64,000 bases of DNA from Sepiola atlantica (lineage: Eukaryota; Mollusca; Cephalopoda; Sepiida; Sepiolidae). The stretch covers positions 54,728,700 to 54,792,699 of the forward strand of contig OY744531.1 in the NCBI GenBank assembly GCA_963556195.1, read 5' to 3'. Below, one piece after another: positions 41,801 to 49,462 of this stretch. The notes under the pieces are model-generated. The model did not search any database. It saw only the letters and a list, made by a program, of their open reading frames with translations, and was not told the DNA's origin. The position numbers were made by a program, and so were the translations under genes. Position 1 is the stretch's first letter; each line of letters starts with the position of its first letter.

Positions 41801-42244
41801 GGGATCAAGGATGGCATTCCAATCTCCCACTAGGATTAGCCGCTCCGAACCACCGAGAAACCCCTCCAACCCTCGGAAAAAGGAAACCCTCTCACGAATG
41901 GAATTGGGCGCATAAACCGCGACGATTCGAAACATGGCACTATTCACGGCAACATCAGCCACGACCAGTCTGCCATCAGCATCCGCGTGAACAACGTTTA
42001 CCCTTGCTAACAGAGTGCGTCTAACTAACAGCGAAACTCCCCGAGCAGAACGGTCACCAAATGCTGAAAAAACATCGAAATGTTCCGACAGCAGTCGATG
42101 ATCGTCCATCGAAACATAGTGAGTTTCCTGTACCGCAGCCACATCTAATTCAAAAGCCTTGAGATCCCCCAGTATGCGGGCTGCTTTGCTTAAGGATCTC
42201 AAGCCTCTCGCGTTCAAGCTTCCTAGTTTCAAGGTCGTAGCCAT
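38810..42244 (-). CDS. ORF2 protein, copy 3: endonuclease-reverse transcriptase, intact
   Basis: 1144 aa, uninterrupted, catalytic residues E40, D141, D204, H229, D586, D692 and D693 retained. Private changes are S196 (just before YLDR) and C862 (Y in all other copies) in the region between the RT and the C-terminal knuckle. N314 is as in copies 1 and 5. Confidence 0.93.
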   Translation of the reverse strand: MATTLKLGSLNARGLRSLSKAARILGDLKAFELDVAAVQETHYVSMDDHRLLSEHFDVFSAFGDRSARGVSLLVRRTLLARVNVVHADADGRLVVADVAVNSAMFRIVAVYAPNSIRERVSFFRGLEGFLGGSERLILVGDWNAILDPRIDKVGGPSGSDRCETSLSDLMAQCDLVDRFRIDHPGREMWTWLASGSFLSSTYLDRLLIRRGNVDYISCPTFHWLGHSDHKLLVASLELGPKTHKVASYWKLNTSLLEIRDFREQLSLNFQKGLVGAVTGSKWWVNAKVGIRRFSVQYSQRLALNKAETEKRLENKLARAVAGGDSLGIELAKGDLKRAANVRYEGQVVRARLDRVSNEAVNVDAQERRTPLRRSSVGLIRQVKHPEGHTLVSAREICRGFREHFMERFTQLPGLRVEEFGSYLAGSPRLEAARAASCDGRVTECEVLAALKQVGYDKSPGLDGLPYELFLRLSHIFVPILVNVFNHWFEQGSIPGQVTKGVITLLQKKGQDGGELDDYRPITLLNTDLKILAKVLANRLQLVIAELVEPDQNYAVKGRSIQNNLHLMRTIIEGLEDDTEAALINLDQSKAFDRVDHRFLGSVLEASGFTPDFRRWISILYRGPTAVVQVNGMRSESFAVSRSVRQGCPLSPLLYVLALEPFLRRLRIGEPGLALRGIALPGGARARVSAYADDVTVFVSCFRDILAVTKALRRYEKVTGAKVNLSKSNGLRLAAWSGAAALPGLFNWTDGPVRILGVWFGPGLQLDKNWSEVQSKVEASVRIWLRRGLSLKGRAEACVTYVFPLILYRLAVLPLPADRRAVLTRLLFSLLWAKGKPLVRRQVCTQRPDVGGLGMPDLASHLCAERLSFLSRTLTEESAWGPAVGSAFPNLIPDHLAECRRKPRSQSQFFNECRAALRVLPGSSDLARSRRTFYRELVVGTASDPLGERLGLSEEEARSQWNWAPGRSYLNNSEFSLTWRLVRNVLPLNDIRFKIGMAISPFCPRCEEDEIETAEHAFFTCSKLREFWTYVGEVTARITPDRVTCLDLASVVFNMDPLWPREKRMVLLAILAVARLVVYTSRLEIGRGGVPPSYYDLISYFKHQLKIKIKSDRRRLPSSLFKSRWIHTASLCVFTRNRFEFVFPA

Positions 42245-42248
42245 TGCA

Positions 42249-44951
42249 CTAGTCAGTGTCAATCAGCGGCCTAAAGTCTTTGTCAGTGAGGATGCCGACG
42301 GCATGCCCGATATTGCCAGTGAGCAATTCTGACGACGCGCGGCCGTCTCGGGAGATGCCCCCGACATCCAGGGGGAAGGTTAACTTTAAAGCTCTATAAA
42401 AACAAGGGTGGACGTAAATGGGGATCCTCCCTTCACATTTATCCCTCAGATCGTCGAGGGAGTCGTGCCCTTCTTCCACCAACGTTAGACCCAGGATCGC
42501 ATCCTTTGCTGCTTCTATCATTCGCCACATGGATTTCGTGCGGCGAATTTTCGTCTTCCTGACGAACGTGATCAGCAAAGGAGCATCGGGGAAGTTGGAC
42601 GGGTTGGTAGTGTCCAGACCCTGGGTCTTCGTAAGGAGCTGCAGCGGTTTGATGGCACCTCTCTGCTGCGGCGTAAGCTCGGCAGCGGCGTGGTGCAGAT
42701 CTGCATTGCAGATGAGGTCCCCTGGCAGGAAGGGGAGCTTTCTCGTCTTCTCCTTTCTTGTAGGGGAGGGCGACGCTTTTTGTTTCTTGGCCTGTTTGGC
42801 CACATTGGGAGTTTTGGACCCCGACTCTTCCTTTCGAGACAGAGAGCGGGAACTAGCTGGGGGAGTTTCAGTGGGGGAAGGGGATTTCTGCTCAGTGGTG
42901 GGTTTAGGTTTTGGGGATTCGGGGGACTGAGCAGGAGAGATAGTCATCTCTACGGACATCGGGGCGGGGGATTGGGGCCCAGCCTCTTTTTCTTGTGAAA
43001 CGGCACGTTTGGCCACCTTTCTGTCCCGGGTGAACTTTTTCACTGTCTCTCGAGCCGGGGCCGGGCCAGCGTCACCCTCCATCTTCTCCCCTTCCGATTC
43101 GGACGATGAAGATGTTGACGAAGGTAGTGACAGGGGAACCTCGGTTTTTCGTTTCGTGGCCGCTGCCGTGCTAGATGTTTGCTGCGGCTCCTTATCGGTG
43201 GGCATATCCACGCTCATTGACTTAGCGGGACCCCGCATCCCTTTTACTTCAGAGGGCTGCACTTTGGAAGAGGGCTTCTGTGGTTTGTTCTTTCGGACCA
43301 CTGGGGTGAAACCCTCCTCGTCTTTTCCGGTGTTAGGAGCTGCTGATGCCGCTGGACCTCCCGGGGCTGCGGCAGAAGGGGTCTTCTTGATTGGCGCCTT
43401 TTTTGGGCAGTCTTTCGCCATATGCCCCTTCTGCTCGCAGTGCCAGCAATGTGGCCTCCTGCCCTCGACGATGATAGACATCGACCAGGAGTCGCACTTG
43501 AGCAGTGGCGGTATCTTGTTGAAGCCATCCCGGTCCAAACGCATTTTAATTTTGTAGTCCCCTACCATTAGGTTATGGGGACCGCGGACCGGGATTATGG
43601 CTTCGACGTCCCCATATTGACTCATCACTGCACCTAGTTGCTCCGAGTCAATATAGCAGGGGACGCCGAGGACAGTGACTAGTGTCCTCCTCCTGCTCAA
43701 GTACTCCGGCCTGAGGATCAGATGTTTATGCCTCAGGTCGGCCCTGGCCAACTTCTCTGCTTCCTGTTCAGAGGGGAGTAAAAGGTCCCAGGTTGCGAAA
43801 CCTCGACGGCAAATATATGTCGCCGGGACTTTCAGGGACCATAAAATCTCCCCTACCGTTTCGATCTGGAGCCCAGCCAGCCCTTTGGTTCTGGAGTCGA
43901 TGGTGACTAGCGAAACAATTCGCTTCGCTAGCCGTTCCACCGCTCCTGGCGCTGCTTTGATAACGCTACCGTCGGTTAGTTCCTTGTACTTAGACTCGAA
44001 CAACCGACGGTATTCTGACGGGCTTCTTTGCGACTGGGGTCCCCACTGGTCTTTAGGTGATTGGGCAGGAGAGTTGGTTTGCGCCGGAGTTGTAGGTGTT
44101 ACAGCCTTCGTCGGCGACGGCGTCTTCTGCCCGGGAGGTATCGCCCATGAATTGGGTGTCTCCGCTGGTGTTGATGAGAGGGACGGCCACTCCTTTGGAG
44201 CTGTTTCCGGCGTTGTTGCCGGCGGAGTGGCCGCCTTGGTTCCTCTCTTGCCAGCGACATCCGCTGCTCCTTTTTTGGTGACGGTGCGAGCAGCCCCCAT
44301 CTTCCTCGGCCTAGACTGCCGCATGCTAGCCTTGGCCGGGCCATCTGGAGTCAGCTGCAGAACTTCCATGCTGCTGTCTCTGCTACTGCCACGACTGCTC
44401 ACAGGGCTGTGGTCGTTGCAGACACTGCTGTCGCTGCAAATGCTGCTGTCACTTCCAAAGAGTTCTTGGGTGAGGTTGCGGCATTGAGCAGAGTCCCTGT
44501 CAATGTGGGCTGGCGGCTGATCTGGGTCGGTGGCCCCTTCTTTGTGGGACTCCACCGACCGGGTCGCTCTTACTCCTGGAGGCAGGCGGCCTTTTCGCCT
44601 ACTACCAGGCGGGCTGACGGTTGAAGCCCGGCGAGCGATTGGTACAGTGGGGAGTCGTTCCCACCGACCCAGATCACCTCTAGGATCTGAGCTATCCTGG
44701 GTGGAGCTGCCGGGGACAGCAGCGTGCAAGCTAACAGGGCTCCCGCCTAAGGCGGCAGACCCTGATCTACTTTCAGTGCTGGGAGCGGCACTGGCGGACG
44801 TACTGGGCACGACGCCTATGGCGGCGTGACCGTCCTGCTGTTTGAGGTCTGCTCCCTCCCCGACCTGAGACCGTCGCCTCAGTTCGGAAAAGGAGCCCGG
44901 GCTAGACAAAGACTCTGCAGCAGAGCCCGGACCACTCCTCCCCTCTTCCAT
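42249..44951 (-). CDS. ORF1 protein, copy 3
   Basis: 900 aa, intact, same domain order as copy 2. Distinguishing residues: K332, N749 (E elsewhere), GAIKPL at 765-770, V667, C850 and T889. The DNA around residues 375-400 also carries a cluster of silent changes shared with copy 4 (for example AAGTCTCGAGG-type codon differences in the RRGFATWDLL stretch), which marks an exchanged block. The CCHC knuckle is unchanged. Confidence 0.88.
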   Translation of the reverse strand: MEEGRSGPGSAAESLSSPGSFSELRRRSQVGEGADLKQQDGHAAIGVVPSTSASAAPSTESRSGSAALGGSPVSLHAAVPGSSTQDSSDPRGDLGRWERLPTVPIARRASTVSPPGSRRKGRLPPGVRATRSVESHKEGATDPDQPPAHIDRDSAQCRNLTQELFGSDSSICSDSSVCNDHSPVSSRGSSRDSSMEVLQLTPDGPAKASMRQSRPRKMGAARTVTKKGAADVAGKRGTKAATPPATTPETAPKEWPSLSSTPAETPNSWAIPPGQKTPSPTKAVTPTTPAQTNSPAQSPKDQWGPQSQRSPSEYRRLFESKYKELTDGSVIKAAPGAVERLAKRIVSLVTIDSRTKGLAGLQIETVGEILWSLKVPATYICRRGFATWDLLLPSEQEAEKLARADLRHKHLILRPEYLSRRRTLVTVLGVPCYIDSEQLGAVMSQYGDVEAIIPVRGPHNLMVGDYKIKMRLDRDGFNKIPPLLKCDSWSMSIIVEGRRPHCWHCEQKGHMAKDCPKKAPIKKTPSAAAPGGPAASAAPNTGKDEEGFTPVVRKNKPQKPSSKVQPSEVKGMRGPAKSMSVDMPTDKEPQQTSSTAAATKRKTEVPLSLPSSTSSSSESEGEKMEGDAGPAPARETVKKFTRDRKVAKRAVSQEKEAGPQSPAPMSVEMTISPAQSPESPKPKPTTEQKSPSPTETPPASSRSLSRKEESGSKTPNVAKQAKKQKASPSPTRKEKTRKLPFLPGDLICNADLHHAAAELTPQQRGAIKPLQLLTKTQGLDTTNPSNFPDAPLLITFVRKTKIRRTKSMWRMIEAAKDAILGLTLVEEGHDSLDDLRDKCEGRIPIYVHPCFYRALKLTFPLDVGGISRDGRASSELLTGNIGHAVGILTDKDFRPLIDTD

Positions 44952-45301
44952 CCAACTCCCGGCTAGAGACCCGCCGATTCGGATTCAGGAAGACCGTCGC
45001 CAAAAGGTACGTAAGTCAGACCCGAAACCTGCCAGCTGCTTAAGTCAAGCCTGGGGGTTGGACACCTGCAAGAGAAGGGAACAAAAAGATTAATACAATG
45101 GAACCGCCCAACAGGGGCGGCCACCCAAGAGGGGTGTGAAGAGACAAATTGCCCAACAGGGGCTAGTCTAAGGGGACAGAGAGAGTCCCCTGATGATTTA
45201 GCTTTAAACTGGGCGGGGCCCAAGTAGCTGGTCTCCTCTTAGGCAATCACAAGTGATTGCCTAAGAGTTGCCTGAAAAAATACAAGACGAGTCAAGATTT
45301 T
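44952..45301 (-). promoter_or_regulatory. 5' UTR of copy 3
   Basis: Same structure; inverted repeat at 45236-45267. Confidence 0.6.
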
Positions 45302-46023
45302 AAAAGGCGGAAGAAAATCAATTTATTTATCCAAAAATTTGTACATAAATAATCAGATGTGGCACAAGGCCAAAAAGGGGTATGGGGGGGAAGATGGGGG
45401 TCGGGGGTCGTCCACTTGGTCTATGAATACCCTAAAAACTAGTTTCAGTCACCACAATACCACATTCACTCTATGGACTTAAGCTACTTAAAATATCCCC
45501 AGGTGTTTCAATGAATTTTATTTACAATAGATATTTACATGTGTGATGATGGGAGTGGGAGAACAAAAAACTAAGCCTTAAATAATCCCCCAAAAATAAA
45601 TAAAAATAAAAGTGATGATAAAAATAAAGAACCAAAGAAAATGCTAATTAAGGTGTGTTAGTAAGGTACCCCCCATCCTATCTAGAGTATGAGCTGCTCG
45701 CTGTCTTCTGGTACAGACCGAAAGCAAGAGAGTAAGCTCCTAATTGGGAGTGGGCGTTTCTATGGGGGCAAAAGAAATGGAGGGATGGGTTTGTCGGGAT
45801 GTGCGGTGTCCTTCAGGATAAGAACTATTATGGCGGGTCGGGGATATAAAATAAATTAGGGAGCGGGCACCCTGAAGGAGTTCTGACACCTAAAATAAAG
45901 CTGGGGGCAAAGAGCTCATTTACGCTACTAGCTAATAGGGACTGCGCCCAAAATTTACTGGTCAGTTTTTAAGGGGATTTTTGTTTTTCGACAAAGATGC
46001 TTTAAGGTCGCTGTGTGCCATGC
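45302..46023 (-). other. 3' UTR of LINE copy 4
   Basis: 722 nt, copy-2 type with single-base changes (GGGCACCCTGAAGG for GGGCATCCTGAAGG). G-run motif at 45377-45407. Confidence 0.8.
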
Positions 46024-49000
46024 CTAGGCAGGGAACACGAACTCGAATCTATTCCGCGTGAACACGCATAAACTAGCGGTGTGTATCCACCTACTTTTGA
46101 AAAGTGAAGAAGGCAACCTCCTTCTATCAGATTTGATTTTGATTTTAAGCTGGTGTTTAAAATACGAAATCAAATCATAATAAGAAGGCGGCACCCCCCC
46201 ACGCCCTATCTCTAAGCGAGAAGTATACACCACGAGTCTAGCTACGGCTAAGATCGCGAGCAAAACCATACGTTTCTCCCTGGGCCACAAGGGGTCCATG
46301 TTGAAGACAACGGATGCTAAATCCAAGCACGTCACCCGATCGGGGGTGATGCGAGCCGTCACCTCGCCGACATACGTCCAAAATTCACGAAGTTTGGAGC
46401 AGGTGAAAAAGGCATGTTCCGCCGTTTCAATTTCATCTTCCTCGCAACGTGGGCAAAAGGGGCTGATAGCCATACCAATTTTGAATCGTATGTCATTGAG
46501 GGGTAACACATTTCGAACCAATCGCCAGGTCAGAGAGAACTCAGAATTATTGAGATAGCTCCTGCCTGGCGCCCAATTCCACTGAGAGCGAGCCTCCTCC
46601 TCCGACAATCCAAGTCGCTCCCCAAGAGGATCCGAAGCGGTCCCCACCACTAAATCCCGATAGAATGTCCTTCTAGACCGGGCGAGGTCACTGGACCCCG
46701 GCAGCACTCTGAGCGCAGCTCGGCATTCGTTGAAGAACTGCGATTGACTCCTTGGCTTACGTCGGCATTCGGCCAAGTGGTCAGGGATGAGGTTAGGAAA
46801 AGCGCTTCCAACCGCAGGGCCCCACGCAGACTCCTCTGTCAAGGTTCGGCTCAGGAATGATAACCGCTCGGCATACAAATGGCTCGCCAAGTCGGGCATT
46901 CCCAAGCCTCCCACATCAGGACGTTGAGTACAGACCTGTCTACGGACTAGCGGCTTCCCCTTTGCCCACAAAAGCGAGAAAAGGAGACGCGTTAAAACCG
47001 CTCGGCGGTCCGCAGGCAGAGGTAGTACAGCCAATCGGTAAAGGATGAGCGGAAAGACGTACGTGACGCACGCCTCAGCCCGACCTTTAAGGGAAAGCCC
47101 CCTTCGAAGCCAAATCCTTACAGACGCTTCGACCTTAGACTGTACTTCCGACCAGTTCTTATCAAGCTGGAGACCGGGTCCGAACCATACGCCGAGGATC
47201 CGAACCGGGCCGTCAGTCCAGTTGAAAAGGCCCGGGAGCGCAGCCGCGCCACTCCAGGCAGCCAACCTTAGGCCATTGGATTTGCTAAGGTTGACTTTGG
47301 CCCCTGTCACTTTTTCGTACCTTCTGAGTGCCTTAGTCACCGCGAGAATGTCTCGAAAGCACGACACAAACACGGTGACATCATCGGCATACGCGGATAC
47401 CCTGGCTCGCGCACCGCCAGGAAGAGCAATACCGCGTAGGGCCAGTCCAGGCTCCCCGATCCTAAGCCTGCGGAGAAAAGGCTCCAAGGCAAGGACGTAA
47501 AGCAGGGGAGACAGCGGACATCCCTGACGTACCGACCGAGAGACGGCAAAAGACTCCGATCGCATTCCATTCACTTGCACCACTGCCGTCGGCCCGCGAT
47601 ACAAAATGGAGATCCATCTGCGGAAGTCCGGTGTAAAACCGGAGGCCTCTAAAACAGATCCCAGGAACCGATGGTCGACCCTGTCAAAAGCTTTGGACTG
47701 ATCTAAATTGATCAGCGCGGCTTCGGTGTCGTCTTCTAATCCCTCTATGATCGTGCGCATCAGATGCAAGTTGTTTTGAATCGATCTCCCCTTCACAGCA
47801 TAATTCTGATCAGGTTCGACCAACTCAGCGATAACAAGCTGCAACCGATTTGCAAGAACTTTGGCCAAAATCTTTAAATCTGTGTTTAGCAGAGTTATGG
47901 GCCTGTAATCGTCTAATTCCCCACCATCTTGGCCCTTTTTCTGAAGCAATGTGATCACTCCCTTGGTGACTTGACCGGGGATGGAACCCTGTTCAAACCA
48001 GTGATTGAAAACATTGACCAGAATAGGTACGAAGATGTGCGACAGCCTCAAGAACAATTCATAGGGCAAACCATCGAGTCCCGGCGATTTGTCGTAGCCG
48101 ACCTGCTTCAGTGCAGCCAAGACCTCACACTCTGTAACGCGCCCATCACAGCTAGCCGCTCGGGCCGCCTCCAGGCGGGGCGAGCCAGCTAAATAGCTGC
48201 CAAACTCCTCGACGCGGAGTCCGGGCAGTTGGGTGAACCGTTCCATGAAATGCTCACGAAATCCCCGGCAAATCTCCCGAGCCGACACAAGGGTGTGTCC
48301 TTCCGGGTGTTTGACTTGACGAATGAGACCGACCGAGCTGCGACGAAGTGGAGTTCTACGCTCTTGCGCGTCCACATTCACGGCTTCGTTGGACACTCTA
48401 TCTAGCCTAGCTCTAACTACTTGACCTTCATACCGCACGTTAGCCGCACGTTTCAGGTCCCCCTTAGCTAGTTCTATGCCTAGGGAATCCCCCCCAGCCA
48501 CCGCCCGGGCCAGCTTAGTTTCTAAACGCTTTTCTGTTTCTGCCTTATTTAAGGCGAGGCGTTGGCTATATTGAACAGAAAAGCGCCTAATGCCAACTTT
48601 GGCGTTAACCCACCACTTACTCCCGGTTACCGCCCCCACTAATCCCTTTTGAAAGTTAAGAGATAGCTGCTCCCGGAAGTCACGTATCTCCAGTAAGGAG
48701 GTATTTAACTTCCAGTAGCTAGCTACCTTGTGTGTCTTAGGGCCTAACTCCAGACTGGCCACAAGTAGCTTGTGGTCAGAATGGCCTAACCAGTGGAACG
48801 TGGGACAAGAGATATAATCTACGTTGCCTCTTCTAATTAGCAATCTATCCAAGTAAGTACTTGAAAGGAAAGTGCCGCTAGCGAGCCACGTCCACATCTC
48901 CCGCCCTGGGTGATCGATACGAAATCTGTCGACCAGATCGCATTGTGCCATCAGATCAGACAGACTTGTCTCACACCTATCCGACCCACTAGGTCCCCCC

Positions 49001-49458
49001 ACCTTATCTATCCTGGGATCAAGGATGGCATTCCAATCTCCCACTAGGATTAGCCGCTCCGAACCACCGAGAAACCCCTCCAACCCTCGGAAAAAGGAAA
49101 CCCTCTCACGAATGGAATTGGGCGCATAAACCGCGACGATTCGAAACATGGCACTATTCACGGCAACATCAGCCACGACCAGTCTGCCATCAGCATCCGC
49201 GTGAACAACGTTTACCCTTGCTAACAGAGTGCGTCTAACTAACAGCGAAACTCCCCGAGCAGAACGGTCACCAAATGCTGAAAAAACATCGAAATGTTCC
49301 GACAGCAGTCGATGATCGTCCATCGAAACATAGTGAGTTTCCTGTACCGCAGCCACATCTAATTCAAAAGCCTTGAGATCCCCCAGTATGCGGGCTGCTT
49401 TGCTTAAGGATCTCAAGCCTCTCGCGTTCAAGCTTCCTAGTTTCAAGGTCGTAGCCAT
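46024..49458 (-). CDS. ORF2 protein, copy 4: endonuclease-reverse transcriptase, intact
   Basis: 1144 aa, uninterrupted. Identical to the copy 2/6 type (L198, T201, G239, T314) apart from the private conservative change D935 (E elsewhere) and V811. Nothing in the endonuclease or RT motifs is altered. Confidence 0.93.
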   Translation of the reverse strand: MATTLKLGSLNARGLRSLSKAARILGDLKAFELDVAAVQETHYVSMDDHRLLSEHFDVFSAFGDRSARGVSLLVRRTLLARVNVVHADADGRLVVADVAVNSAMFRIVAVYAPNSIRERVSFFRGLEGFLGGSERLILVGDWNAILDPRIDKVGGPSGSDRCETSLSDLMAQCDLVDRFRIDHPGREMWTWLASGTFLSSTYLDRLLIRRGNVDYISCPTFHWLGHSDHKLLVASLELGPKTHKVASYWKLNTSLLEIRDFREQLSLNFQKGLVGAVTGSKWWVNAKVGIRRFSVQYSQRLALNKAETEKRLETKLARAVAGGDSLGIELAKGDLKRAANVRYEGQVVRARLDRVSNEAVNVDAQERRTPLRRSSVGLIRQVKHPEGHTLVSAREICRGFREHFMERFTQLPGLRVEEFGSYLAGSPRLEAARAASCDGRVTECEVLAALKQVGYDKSPGLDGLPYELFLRLSHIFVPILVNVFNHWFEQGSIPGQVTKGVITLLQKKGQDGGELDDYRPITLLNTDLKILAKVLANRLQLVIAELVEPDQNYAVKGRSIQNNLHLMRTIIEGLEDDTEAALINLDQSKAFDRVDHRFLGSVLEASGFTPDFRRWISILYRGPTAVVQVNGMRSESFAVSRSVRQGCPLSPLLYVLALEPFLRRLRIGEPGLALRGIALPGGARARVSAYADDVTVFVSCFRDILAVTKALRRYEKVTGAKVNLSKSNGLRLAAWSGAAALPGLFNWTDGPVRILGVWFGPGLQLDKNWSEVQSKVEASVRIWLRRGLSLKGRAEACVTYVFPLILYRLAVLPLPADRRAVLTRLLFSLLWAKGKPLVRRQVCTQRPDVGGLGMPDLASHLYAERLSFLSRTLTEESAWGPAVGSAFPNLIPDHLAECRRKPRSQSQFFNECRAALRVLPGSSDLARSRRTFYRDLVVGTASDPLGERLGLSEEEARSQWNWAPGRSYLNNSEFSLTWRLVRNVLPLNDIRFKIGMAISPFCPRCEEDEIETAEHAFFTCSKLREFWTYVGEVTARITPDRVTCLDLASVVFNMDPLWPREKRMVLLAILAVARLVVYTSRLEIGRGGVPPSYYDLISYFKHQLKIKIKSDRRRLPSSLFKSRWIHTASLCVFTRNRFEFVFPA

Positions 49459-49462
49459 TGCA

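Larger units (their letters stand above)
38088..45301 (-). mobile_element. U2-targeting non-LTR retrotransposon, copy 3
   Basis: 7214-bp unit, both ORFs intact. Mosaic by shared variants: its 3' UTR and G239 go with copies 2, 4 and 6, N314 with copies 1 and 5, ORF1 GAIKPL (765-770) and K332 with copy 4, and NTGK (540-543) with copy 2. Confidence 0.88.
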